Positions 13,000 to 25,259 of a DNA stretch of 64,000 nt are shown piece after piece. The stretch covers positions 27,061,312 to 27,125,311 of the forward strand of contig CM034591.1 of NCBI GenBank assembly GCA_020091685.1, read 5' to 3'. The stretch's first letter is position 1. Each line of letters opens with the position of its first letter. The notes under the pieces are model-generated. The model had not been told where the DNA came from. It worked only from the letters and a program-made list of their open reading frames with translations, and did not search any database. The translations under genes and the position numbers were made by a program. This DNA is from Lutjanus erythropterus (lineage: Eukaryota > Chordata > Actinopteri > Lutjaniformes > Lutjanidae).

Positions 13000-14303
13000 G
13001 GGAAACACTGCTATTGTGTGCCTGACTTGCACACCAGTGCTAACCTCAGCACGTTGCGAACTGCATGCATAATTTCTATGTATAACTCATGCTTTTGAAC
13101 TCTGGTTTTGCATTACATGCATCAGTCCTCATAGTTAGCATTAGTTCTTTTGGTGCTCAGCAGTATCATTGGTTATGTTCTATAGCACAAATAACATTCC
13201 CACATCTCTGAACAATGCCAGGTTCAAGTTCAGTTTTGTCAAACATCTTTTGCTCAGACACCTTTTTTAGTGAAAGGAGCTAAGTCTTGGAACTCACTAC
13301 TTGGACTTAACCACTTTTAAGAAAACTACTAAATCCTCAGTTAATTAAGCAACAAACGTGTACTCATGTTTAGTGTTTTAAATGTAATATCTTTAAATGT
13401 GTGTTTTATTGCTTCCTGCTGTGCTCAGGTTTTACTTTACAGTTTTATAGTTTACAAGTCTCATGATATTTTGTTGTATCAATTTACCATCTTTCTATCT
13501 CCGTCTATCTCAGTTGTTTTCATGAAAGCCGCTGTCACAAAGTAGCATTTGCTCTAAACACCATGATACTTGCATAAGCTGGTTGTTTTTCAGCTTGTCT
13601 ACATATACCATATCTGTCCCAGTGTGGGACCAATAAAGTTTATCTTATATTATCCAAACATTCGTGTGTACATCACTTTATCATTCAATAGAAATGATAT
13701 GGCTGTCAGTGAGGTATTGACTTGCATTGTTCTATTTACATCTGATAAACTGTTCCACTCTATTGAATACTGTGGGTGGATGGAGCAAAATGTATGTGCA
13801 CAAGAGCCAGATTTACAGATGCTTGTTTGCTGATGACTCTTCTTCACCCAGTTGCTTTTTCTTTGAGTCTGCTTATTCTGCTTATGATATAACACATGTA
13901 CAAACACGCTTCCCACTTCCCATGCAAGCCTACAGTGTTGAGTGATAACCCAGCCATAAAACAGAAATAGCTTAAAGCATTTTTGTTAAAGGGAATTAAC
14001 ACTAGAGCCAATTCAGGAGGACTAAACAGGATTTGAAGAAGCAAGAGTTATATTGCCTGCGATAAAGAAATTTCCTTGGGGAGAGAGAGGGTGAAAGAGA
14101 GTCACAGGGAAAGAGAGAAAGAGAGAGAGAGCATTTAAACGATGTGAGAAAACATTAGTAGGAACCATTACATGCTCTGCCGCTGCTCTGGGAGCCATTA
14201 GCTTGTATAAACAGGTCATTCCTCCACTGAGCTCTACTCATTGATTCGCAGATAATCTATCTTTGCTCCTCCTGTTCCCACTAACTGAGCACAGTCCTGT
14301 CGG
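13000..14303. other. Intergenic, no gene seen
   Basis: 13590-13660 contains a CCCAGTGTGGGACCAATAAAG-like phrase, which is often the tail of a fish LINE. 14081-14131 is a GA-rich simple repeat. Short overlapping frames at 13570-14219 have no motif support. Confidence 0.5.
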
Positions 14304-14311
14304 CACTACAG

Positions 14312-15197
14312 TAGACTTGCACCGATTAATCGGCAATGCTCGGAATCGGGCCGGTTTTCACGTGACCGGCCCTGACCGGTGACCGGCCGGTCAGCGTCAC
14401 AAATCCGGTTCTGCGCCCGTCATTGTCACACATGTTCTGCACGATGGTCACGTCATGCGCGCAGCAGACAAACTGACCGTGACGTCAACACAGCGCTGAT
14501 AACAGCTACACACACTCTGACAAGATGTGTGGATGGATGAAGCTGGTGTCAGCGACAGATTCCAAGAACAGGGTAAAGAGAAGACAGACAGTCTACAACG
14601 AGACAGAGCAGCTGACAATGTCGCAAAACAGCCGTAAACTTTGTAGCTCTTCAGGCTAATGCTAGCAAGCTAGCAGCAGACTGCTGTTTACAGAGGGACA
14701 GTTAAAATCTCACCTCCTGTTCTGGCTGAAGAATAAACAACCTGTGTTGATGCGTCTCCTCAAACATTTTCTCATCCAGACTCGTTTAATTTCTGCATCT
14801 GTTTTTCTCACGGCAAAGTTTTACTTCAAACTGTTGCACCGCGTTAGTCTCCGGTTTGTTTACATCCGCTTCCACAAAAGATCACGTGAAATCGCGTCCC
14901 GCGAGATGATCTCGCGAGATCACGTTCACCCAATTCATAATCTTAATATAAAATTATAATAAAGCGTGGTTGTAATCTGGATGATTTTGGAGAAAGTATT
15001 AAATGAATATTTAATAGTCAGTGTCTTATTATGAACATATTTACAAGAAAAGTTGCAAAAATGTTTGTGAATGCTGTCAATTACAGTTCTTAGAAAGACT
15101 GAAAATCGGAACCGGCCAAAATCGGAATCGGTAGGTCAGACCCCTCAAAAATCGGAAATCGGAATCGGCTAAGAAAGTTGAAATCGGTGCAAGTCTA
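14312..15197. mobile_element. Complete non-autonomous hAT transposon, 886 bp
   Basis: The left end TAGACTTGCACCGATT and the right end (inverse: TAGACTTGCACCGATTTC) are terminal inverted repeats. An exact 8-bp direct repeat CACTACAG flanks the element at 14304-14311 and 15198-15205, which is the target-site duplication expected of hAT. Subterminal copies of AATCGGAATCGG cluster near both ends. The interior is CpG-rich, with CCGGTCA repeats, unlike its surroundings, and has no transposase frame. Confidence 0.88.
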
Positions 15198-15205
15198 CAC
15201 TACAG

Positions 15206-16090
15206 TACATGATATTGCTGCCAAAAATGTCGTGGCAGCCCTTTAAGGTCTGTCTATTGCAGAGAATCAGGTTGGACAATGTCCCATGTCAATGTCGATG
15301 TAAGGAAAAAGCTCCCCTGCTGGTGTAGCTACAATACCATCACACCCCTGGTGTCCTTTCTGATACGGTGTTGGGTAGCACACCTGCTAGGTGTGTGATG
15401 ACTTTGTGGTATCAACCACATTACAGTAACAGTGATATAATCTGCCAGGGACCATGCTTTTATCCATATATCTCACACAAATCAGCAGAGACCAAAAGAA
15501 CAGTTAATGCCACCATCTCACTGGACGCTTCATATTGATTCTGAGATGCTTCATCTGTGGACATGTCTTGAATGTAGTCCGCACTCCTGTAAACTTAACC
15601 TTGAAGGCCTATCTAAGGCATACCCAAAGTAAACTGAAACCACGGCATACATGGCTTTGATCTCATTTTAAAAGTAGCACTCTGAAGTTTTTCCCCAACA
15701 GCCAGAATCTCTGTAAGTTCCACTGCCACTGAGAAATACAACTTTGAACACACTGGTTTTATTATTTTCTAAATATCTTATTTTCTAAATAATGTCACCA
15801 TTTTCAGGATTTCATTGGCTATATATGAAGCACCAGTCATCCAAGAGAAGAGAGGCAGGCACTTCCTTTCAACTTTCTGGCTATTTTGGGCTGTGGACGG
15901 GGCATGGAAGCTCCTACTGGTTGAGGTGAGGAATCAATCAAAAGGCAAGACTGCAGTGGCCATCTTGAGACCAAGATATCGTCTCTATCAGCATGGACAC
16001 TCCAGATGTGAGTGAAGGATTACAGCATCAGCTGGCTCGAAGATGGGATTGACTGGATCTTTGCCAATGAGAAAGGACCTTATTTGTCCA
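15206..16090. other. Intergenic, no gene seen
   Basis: The 66-codon plus-strand frame at 15815-16015 has no recognisable domain. Confidence 0.5.
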
Positions 16091-16094
16091 TATA

Positions 16095-16565
16095 TTATTG
16101 ATCAGTGGGTAATTATGAGTCTTCAGTGGTGAGTTGCCTCAGTTTTGTAATTGCCTGTTTGCTTGTATCTGGTGTTGTTTCTGTTGTTGTGATTGTATTT
16201 CGAAAAGGTTACCATCAATGGCAACAGAAGTGCCACACCTTAGCCATAGTTGTATATTTTGATCAGACAAGTGAGCACTTGCCAGCTGGTTTGTGCAGTT
16301 AGTGGGTATTTATTGATGGAAATGGTGCATTTTGAACTGAATATGTTATTGTATTGGATTGACTAGACCTTTGATAGTGTAACAAGACCATTTTTCTTGA
16401 AATATTATTGATCGTGGATTACTGTTAATCTTCAAATGTGGGTTGCTTGACTTTTACAGTCATGTGTCTTTTTGTTTGTGGAGTTGATTGTGCCTCCTTT
16501 TGTTATTGTATCTGGAAATGGCTGGTATCTATCGAAACACAAGAGTCTTGGCTTTCTATCAGTAT
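16095..16565 (+). repeat. Degenerate tandem duplication, about 330-bp period
   Basis: The segment near 16097-16230 (TATTATTGATCAGTGGGTAA onward) is recognisably repeated near 16405-16560 (TATTATTGATCGTGGATTAC onward), diverged but collinear. Each copy holds a short frame rich in V, C, I and F that would be hydrophobic if translated. I do not recognise the family; it could be a decayed transposable element or decayed exons. Confidence 0.55.
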
Positions 16566-16619
16566 GTCACATGAGTTGACATCTTTACATAGTAGTTTGA
16601 CCCCCTACCACCCCACTTA

Positions 16620-18780
16620 ATGCTGCTGATCACCCAAAGCCCAAGGAGATCATCTCATCTTCTCATTCAAGAAGGATGTAAGAATCTCACAAGCAGCTTA
16701 TTTAGTACAAAAGCATATTGTGTTTCTGCATTTTTTGTGCATTTTGCATATTGTGTGCAAGTGTGCAAAGACTCAAAAATACCTTCTTAACTAGAAATGT
16801 CCAAAAGCACAGAAACAAATGAATTAAACCATGTCAATAATCATAAATTGGGATGTGGCCGATGTATATCAACAGCCTGTAAGTCAACAAAAATGATAAT
16901 AACACTTTTAAGTGTAATTTTGTCACATGAACCAGTGTGTGTAAAATATTAATTAAAAATCCTTATATAATACTGTTTTTTGTAAGTATTAGGGTGCCTA
17001 TGGGTTACAGTAGTGGTAAACAGCTGAATGGTTGACACCAATTACATTGTGAGGTACCTATTTCACACTTGTGATGTGCTGTCAAAATGGAATATACTAA
17101 ACGATGTAGAATGAAAACAAATGGTTTCACCCTTTTCTCATGGCAGTTGTGACAGTAATTTCTTACACGTGTGCTTTGGCAGGAAAGCTACTCCCACACT
17201 CCAGGGATTTATTATGCCAATGTCTTTTACTGTATTATATGATTTGGAATAAGAACATGTCGAGAAATCGTCTAAAAGGCCTATAGTTTTGAAAATTAGT
17301 TCCTAGCATGCATATTTATCCAAATTGGAGTAGAAGACAATGTACCTTTCCCAAGCGCACAGCTATGGGAGGCATTTATCAGAACTGAAAAAAAAATGCA
17401 TAATGCTGTACTGTAATAATACAACATAAAGATTAGGGTGGATCAAGCTAATCTTGAATACTTAATGAGATATGGAGAAACCCAGTTTTTATGTATATTC
17501 TTTTCACTACATAAGAAGAATAAGGTATGTAGCCAGTTCCAAATAAAATCAAGATTCAGCCCAAATCAAGACTGTAAAAAAAAACAAATGTCCAAGCATC
17601 ATTGTTCTGTGCAATAAAATAGTAATAGTTCTGTCCGTGGTTATATTGATTGGTCGGTTGGAATTGTTTGAAGAAATATCTAAAAATAATAAAAATTTAC
17701 AACAAACTGTTGTTGTAGGGACCTCCTTGAATATTTAAGATTATTGATATATGTTTGACCCACCTTTATGTTTATGAAATATTACTGTATTATGTTTTAG
17801 TCCTTGGATTTCCATAGCCTGTAGTGCACTGGAGACAAGTGTGTATCCCACTCTAGCTTGTCTATTATGTGCTGCTGCACTTCTGGATGAACATGCCTGC
17901 TAGTAACTAATTTTCTGAGTACAGACATATTTCTCAACATGCTCATATTCCAAATTATACAGTAATGTAGAAGACATTGGCATAATGAATCCCTGCAGTG
18001 TGGGTGTAGCTTGCCTGCTGAAAGCAAATGCATTTGAATTTATCGTACTACATTCTTTATAATTTAGTATATTGCATCTTAGGAACTCGTCACATATGAA
18101 ATACATTATACTGCAATTACTTAGTAGGCATCACACAATGTCATTGTTGTACTATTATTTGCAGAAATACAGTACTATAATTATTGCTCCTTTCCTTTAA
18201 AATTCCTGGTTGTTTCTTTGTTCCCTATATTTTGGTTTTCTATCGTTGTACTTTTAGCATTTCTTACTGGTTCATTTAAGTACCAACAGGAAGCCGTAAG
18301 TATTTGATAAGTAAACTATGGAAAATTACACATTAAACTGTGGCTTGTATTGTAAACTGGTACTTCCCTTTTTGAAACTTTTCACCTTCAAACTTCTTCA
18401 GAATCCCCCACAACACCCTTTGATTAGGCCACTAGAAAAACAACACTTTCTTTTATGAAATGCTGTGTCCTCTTTGTCCGTGACTTTCTGTCCTTTCTGT
18501 TCAGGGAATATATTGTAGAATAAATTGACTGTTAATAAACTGTGTGGAAAACATATCCACTTTAAGCAAAAAAAAAAAAAAACTATGCATGGGTAATGGT
18601 ATTGTGAAAAAGAACAACATGGTTCATGCCAGTCTGCCATGTGCCAACATCTTTAAGTGAGGAGACAGAGCTTTTTCACAACCTTGAGGTCTCAAAGCTT
18701 TTGTGGAGTCTTGGCAACACTGAATGGACTGAGAACTGCCAGAGGATTACTGGTTGAATAAATTAGCCTACAGTCAACCT
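16620..18780. other. Intergenic, no gene seen
   Basis: AT-rich sequence without supported exons or recognised repeats; an A-run lies near 18568. Confidence 0.55.
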
Positions 18781-18799
18781 CGTAACTACACAAAACCAT

Positions 18800-18990
18800 T
18801 TTATGTCAATCACAGGCACCCACAAAAATAATTAACTCTGCTGAGGAGGTCATGTTTTGTGTCTGATAGACTGCTCAAATTTCCATGAAATTCAGTCGAC
18901 AGGTAGCCCTCCAGCCATGGAATAATTGATTCTGTTTTGGTAGTGATCTGGATCTGGGATTTTTATCCTGGGACAACTATGCTTGTTAGC
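18800..18990. repeat. Dispersed teleost repeat
   Basis: Phrases such as AATTTCCATGAAATTCAGTC and GATCTGGATCTGGGATTTTT match an interspersed repeat family I know from percomorph genomes. Boundaries are uncertain. Confidence 0.5.
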
Positions 18991-19429
18991 TATGACTATC
19001 AAACCTATTGTTTTCAGATATCAAACTAATAGAGATAGAGACAATCTGAAACCTAAGGGTATGTTTCCAGAGTGAGATATCTACTAAAATCCTAGCTGTT
19101 GATTCAGCCTCAAGTCCAGTGTTGTTACTGGGAGTTTTTACTCTTGTGGTAACTCCTAATTACCTATATTCATGTTCAAATACATTGGCTTACAACAATA
19201 AGAAAAGACCTGAACTGATGGATGTGTGATGTTGGTTATTTAAGACTGGACAGATCATACAATCACTTGAATGTGTGCATATGTGTGCATCCTCCATATT
19301 TTTGTGCTATTCGTGACTGTTTGCTGAATGACCTCTGTGATTCACAATTAAGGAAAAACCTTGAAAATCTTTTTTTATGCCTCCACACCCATAACAGTCA
19401 TATCCACAGCCATTAAAATGCCTTGAAGG

Positions 19430-19625
19430 AATTTCTTTTAATTTGGCACAAATGTTCACTTGGACTCAAGGATGGACCGATTAGATTTTGGTGGTTACAG
19501 GTAATGTAATTAAATTACAGTTACTAATTTAAATTGACTGTGATTACAAAAGAGTTACATCCAGATTTTCAGGTTGCCTTTTGGAGATCTGCACTTTAGT
19601 GAGTGCACTTTTCTAGCTTTCTCTG
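19430..19625. repeat. Dispersed teleost repeats, two families abutting
   Basis: 19430-19500 (TTGGCACAAATGTTCACTTG) belongs to the repeat that also appears inverted at 46290-46380. 19540-19620 (GGTTGCCTTTTGGAGATCTG) is matched at 48570-48660. Confidence 0.6.
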
Positions 19626-20570
19626 CATCTCCTTTTGATTCAGACCAATCTGGATAGATGAAAAGTACCAATAGATATAGTAAGAGAATTCAAAGTTCTC
19701 TCTGAAGTGAAAATCAAAACAAGTGAAGTCTGTTTAATTAGACATTATAGTGGATTATAGAATCGGCTCTGAAGAAAACAGCAAATACTTAATTACTGAT
19801 GTAACACAGACTGGCATATTATTTTACTGAATATTATTCATGATCTATGGCTCATTGGAAGTGCCAGTTTTAATTACCTTTATACCAACTGTGGCATCTA
19901 TTAGAGTCAATGTATCCAAGACTTTCAACATTTTTAATGTGGTTTGAGGCAAGGTCCAATTGCTGGTAAGTTACATTTGAATATTTAGTTGAGTTTAACA
20001 TCAATTGTTCTACATTATTCAGAGGTTGTTTAAATGTTAAGCAATATTGACTGCAGCACTAAACCTGACTCACTGGGCGCGCTAAGCTTATATTGAGGAA
20101 GATTTTCTCATTGGCAGCAGAGAAAATCTTGCTTTTGGCTTGAGGTTGTCTGTGACGCTACTGATGAAATGCAATTTTAACGGCAGGAGAATCCTTGAGA
20201 AATGCGTGAGCTATCCCTTTAAAGCCCATATGGTTATTTAAGACTTCTAACTATTGGAATGACTGTGTTGTCATGGTAACAATAAGACCCTAAAGCAGAA
20301 TTTTAACACTGCAAAATGTTCAATTCACCACTGATATCTGAAGTACGGCAGCAGGGGAGTACACAGTGCAATACACCTTTACAAATACACTCTGAACCAG
20401 TCTACTGTCACATTATTTGATCTCTGTGTTACACAGAAACATAAGACAAGTATAGAGTGCCTAAGTCACACCCCTTCCAGTGGACCACCATGGGACCTAA
20501 CTTAGAAAAATGATGGTGAGAAACAAATTATTTTTGATTTCATTTTAACTGTACCAGAAATTACACATAT
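19625..20570. other. Intergenic, no gene seen
   Basis: No coding or RNA gene signal is visible. Confidence 0.5.
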
Positions 20571-20572
20571 GG

Positions 20573-20780
20573 TGCCCTATCTTACACTGATCTAAAAAGC
20601 AAGTTGAAAGCACAAGGCTCCATGGATTTAATTTATTCAAAACGTGTCCAAATACACCTTTGGCATCTTGCGTCAGGCACAGGAGTATCCTGCCCTGTCC
20701 ACCCCCTGCGCCATCAGCACACAGTGGGACAGACCTGTCAGCTGTGCACAGGTGCCGTGATTGATTCATAGATGAGTTTT
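20573..20780. mobile_element. Partial copy of the GGGCCCTATCTTA transposon
   Basis: Starts TGCCCTATCTTACACTGATC and continues collinear with the reverse complement of 11750-12000 and 12965-12990. It has no insertion at the point where the 11.3-kb copy is interrupted. The opposite terminus is not clear, so the copy is probably truncated. Confidence 0.7.
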
Positions 20781-21740
20781 AGGGAGAATGCGCAATAAAT
20801 CAGCTCTCACCACTCACCGCCACTCTAAAGTGTGCAGTTCTATCTTGAAACCACTTCTGATTGGCTACTTCTCATTGCTGTCATTGGTTGGGCTGGTTAG
20901 GTTGGTTAGGTTTAGGCATGAGGGGTGATTAGTAAAGGTTAGGGCAAGAATATTAGGGTAAACCATAGAGGCAGAGTAGGCTGTGTCATGAGTCTGGTTC
21001 CTGGGGAAAAAAGTATGTGTGAAATATCCATATTCTGTGTCTAATAAATGTCCTTTTTCAAGATAAAACTGCCCATTTTAGAGTGGCCTTTCATTGTAAC
21101 TAGTCTAAAGGCACACCTGTGCAATAATCATGCTGTTTAATCAGCATCTCTATGCCACATCTGTCAGGTGGATGGATTATCCTGGCAAAGAAGTGCTCAC
21201 AAGCACACAGATTTTAACAGATTTGTGAACAAAATTTAAAAGAAATACACCCTTAGATCTTTTTCTTCAACTCATTAGAAATGGGACCAAAAACAAGTGT
21301 TGCATTTATATGTCCAAATAAGTTAAATTTTTCCATTTTCTGTTTGTATGTAAGCGAAACTACAATTTTAACAATGATCAGGAATGCAAGAGGAGCAGCC
21401 ACCCATATTGCATTGAATATTTTAAGGTCCTCTCTCGTTCTTACCCACAGCTGCTAAGTCAACATCAGTTGTAGCATGGCTAATGTAAACATCTTTTGCA
21501 CCTTCACTGGTGGGGGGCCAATATGTTTCAATAATGTAGCAAACAAATTCACTATTATGGCTTGGTACTGCACAGTGATGCAAACGGTTAACTAGCTCAC
21601 ATGATTGCAAAAGATTCATGGGTAACCTTTTGTCAGTGTTGTGTAAATTAAGTTCAACAAACAAGTTAAAAACATGCAGTTGTAAAATTATAAATGTATT
21701 TTATTTTGAAATGTTTCATTGTGAAGAGTTCCTGGTAGTA
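20780..21740. other. Intergenic, no gene seen
   Basis: Minus-strand frame 21422-21664 has no motif support. Confidence 0.5.
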
Positions 21741-21759
21741 AGAGGAAGTAGAGTGTGTA

Positions 21760-22410
21760 ATACTGATCAGTCATTGGTTCAGGTGTGTCGGACCACGGAC
21801 ATGAGCGAGACGAGCATGAGTTCGTTATGGTCGCTTGACTGACTACGTAATGATGAACAACTGTGTGTGAAGTTTATGCAGACAAGTAAAGTATATAGCT
21901 TGTGTCTTTTGGACTATCTACTGGACAGTCTTCTATGAGCAGCTGGATATATTTCTACTCGAAGTTTGCCACACAGTTGTTCCTGTGAGTGTGTGCATTG
22001 CCGCTACAAAGTTTTGTTAGCTTGTTTGCCGACACGTGTGTACGTTAGCATTCATTAGCAAAGTGAACGGACTTTTAGCCAAAGTAAAGCTAACACAGCT
22101 TGTGCTAGAGACTCTATAATCCATCGTTTCTGAACTAGAAACCCTGAAGATTTATTGGAGAGTGCTTGAAGCTAACTTAACAAGCCCTGGCTTGGACTCT
22201 CATTGGTCTGAATGCTGCCGTTACCGCGCCATCTTGGGACACCTGCCGCCGCCCTTTCTTCACCAGCAGATGAGAGACTGGTAAAAGCTGCCGATGCTGC
22301 AGTAACTGAGGAGACTACGCCCTTTTGGATACCTGCTTGCCATCTGTGTCTTCACTCAAGGATCAGAGCTTCGTGAAAGCTTCAGTTTGGATCCCTAACA
22401 CTTCAATAAG
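21760..22410 (+). promoter_or_regulatory. CpG-richer block, candidate promoter/first exon or LTR
   Basis: CpG dinucleotides are clearly denser than in the flanks. A TATATA at 21892-21897 lies in the middle, and the block ends with CAATAAG|GTACCA, a possible splice donor at 22410/22411. It could be the first exon of a non-coding transcript reaching the exon-like segment at 25097-25259, or a solo retrotransposon LTR. No matching target duplication was found. Confidence 0.3.
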
Positions 22411-22729
22411 GTACCACACTTTTATTTTGTTGCTCTTCTCAGTGAAGCGGCCATTAAGTTTTGGGCCTCATCTCCCAAACATCTAATCAGGCCTGCAACG
22501 AGGTTCACTTTCAAAGGGTACATCTGTAATTTATATGCCGGCTCGTATGAGAGTGGGCCCACTGGAAATTGGTATAAATTTGAGTTTGAAGTAACCTGTA
22601 TTTCATGTTGTCGCCAATGTACAGGGACAATTGCTGTAAATTTTGAGTTATCCTTACCTTTAAAAGTGGACTTTAGAGTAAAGTTGAATTTCATTGTTGT
22701 TCATTTTAAATATTTTTTCAAAAACTAAA

Positions 22730-25096
22730 TAAGAGGAGTTCATACTCTTTAAATCTTATTCCAGTGTGAAGTCGGGTTATTTTTCCTTCCTAAAGGTGTT
22801 TACTTATATTAGATAACTATTTGTGTTAAAAAGGGTTATTACACAGAATTTCTTAAAGGTACCTGTGTAAAAGTGAAAGAAGATAACGTTACCTTTAAAA
22901 CCCTTGTAATACATTTAGTTAACAGTATTAAAGAACTCAGGGCCCCCCTTATTAAAGTAGGGATAAATGGGCTACATTATGTTGGACTCATGTTGATGTA
23001 TTTTTCCAGCATATTCATTTATTTATGTATTTATATATTCTAAGTAAATAAATAAATAAAACAATAATTCAGTGCCCCCTCCCAGCAGTAACTCTAAGGA
23101 CCCTCTAGGGATTGTGGACCCTCAGTTGAAGACCCAGGTATTAGAGGAAATTCAGACGCAGGGATTATAATTTCTGATATAATTTATAATACCCAAACTA
23201 TTCAGCATGTCGGACAATAATCTTTCATTATTTGATGTTCTGTTTTTCATTTGTGTTGTCACCCACTCAGGCTTTAATTTACAATGACAATCAGGCTCAA
23301 CAGATGCCTCATAGTGAGTCTCTATAGCCTTGCTGTGGAATGCCAGTCAATTTGAGATTAGTGCTCTGTGAATCCCTGCAAAATGTGTTTCCCCAGCAAC
23401 AGGAAGATAACATGACAGGAAAATCATCTTGTGCTATCACTGTAAAAGGGTTTTCCTGGTCTTTGCCAGCACTAGAAAGAGGTGACAGTAAATGAAAGGG
23501 AGGAAAAAAACGAGCAGGACAATAAGCAGAATAGCCATTTCAGTTTTGAAATTAAACATGCATAACACTGAAGCCAAATAATGAGCCATACCCTCGGGGA
23601 GTCTATCTGCAGCCTGGGGCTGCAAACTTCACATATTAAATGCCTCAGCTCTGCCTACAGACTATAATTGTTTATTAAACTAAATATTCTGAATGTGCTC
23701 TAATGCTAACTGACATTTCACAGATTCCTCCTGTTCCGAGTCTTAACAGGTTATAAACTCTGGACATTGATTGTTGCTGTGGTCTATAAATTTGTGGAAA
23801 AGAGCTTTTGCAGGGCTAGCCACCATATTGATTTTCCCTCTGTGGTTTATTAGTTTATGAAATCCTATATTTCCTCTGTCTCTCCGTCCAGGAGCTGCCC
23901 GTGAGGCCTGTAAACGGGAGCTCTACTGTACCTGTATTTCCTTCTTCATTCTTTGAACTGAAGTGATGTTGTATTTATTTCCCCTTCCTTTTGTATATTT
24001 TGCAGTGCATAGATTGACCCTGTAACATTCAAAGAGGCCCAGGGGCAAATCAAACCAAAGTGAACAGAATTTGCCAACTCAATCAGTGACCGTCCAAGTT
24101 CCTCACAGCTTTTTTCTCCCATGCCTCGCTGCCTCTACAAAGCCAAACAAAATGTGTGCTGTCAGAATGAAAGACAACAGTAATAATCCACTTTTCATAA
24201 TCAAACCCCATTTAGCTGAGATTTCCCCCTGTCATTCAGAATAATTTAAATGGAGGCAAATCAATGTTTAAACTGCACAACACAAAATTAGAGCTTGTCA
24301 CATCACGAGACAGATGTCAGACCGGTATGGGGCATGTCTGCAATATGTGTCATGTAACAATCTGAAGAATACACTTTGTTTATATATATAAAATTATTCA
24401 TTAAAACGATATGATGAGATGAGAAAAAGTTGCTGATATATATTCAGCTTCATTAACATGTATATTATGATGTAGATTACCAAAGAGGAAAGGGGCACTT
24501 ATGCATCATTATTAAAATCTTAAATTGCTTTATAATCATATGAAGCAACAGTTATGTATGCTAATAAATGGACAGACACATCTCCTAACTTACAGTGCTA
24601 CATAAACCAAACATATTTTTATTTAGTTATAGTGGCTAATTTATTTCATGAAAAGGTAAGCCTGTAAGCTCATAAGCTTGCAGGAGATGAGGTAATGACA
24701 AACAAAATGGCAAATATAAAACATAAAGTTATATGACTTGATTTTTTAAAATCAAACAAATATTGCTACAAGGCAGCATGCTGTTTAGGAAGAAAACAAA
24801 TTTCATTCATTTTCATTTAGAGGCAACACAAAGTTGATGATCATTCTTTCTCAGTCATTGTTTACTAGATCAGCTGAATATTTCCTCTGATCTGCTCATA
24901 TTGCTCTGCAAAAACTGTCAGTAAATCATACCCAAAAATCAGAGAACACACTATCTCTTAGAATGATAAAAAGCATGTCAACTTCATGAAGTAACTGTGA
25001 CACAAAAACAGAGACTGAGTTGTTCGCTTTCAATTTCTTGTCTAAAGCAAATTTGAAATAGCTGTTATTTGACTGAGTTGTTTCTCTCTTTCCCAG
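22730..25096. other. Intergenic; possible conserved non-coding block
   Basis: 23200-24320 looks free of recognised repeats and has even composition with many TAAT/ATTA motifs, the look of vertebrate conserved non-coding DNA. The minus frame at 23437-23625 has no support. Confidence 0.4.
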
Positions 25097-25259
25097 ACTC
25101 GAAGCTCAGGCAGTTTGCCTGTGGGCTGCAGGGACAGAAGCTTCATGAGCGAGACAAGTGCAACATTATAACTGGACAAGGACAAGTGACAAGGAGTCCT
25201 GCACTGTTGTCAGTTGTTGATCAGCTGTTTATAACGGTCAGTTGTCTGTCAGTGTAAAG
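25097..25259 (+). ncRNA. Candidate exon of an unknown plus-strand transcript
   Basis: A 163-bp segment is preceded by a strong polypyrimidine tract and AG (TTGTTTCTCTCTTTCCCAG) and followed by AAAG|GTAAGC, a good donor. Two of its three frames contain early stops; the third stays open (about 52 residues) until a TAA at 25255-25257. It could be a UTR or lncRNA exon, or a chance pairing of splice-like motifs. Confidence 0.35.

Noticed and set aside
15230..15420. Possible long inverted repeat around ATACCATCACACCC
   Set aside because: The arms match only in short blocks with gaps, so it is not a convincing element or hairpin.
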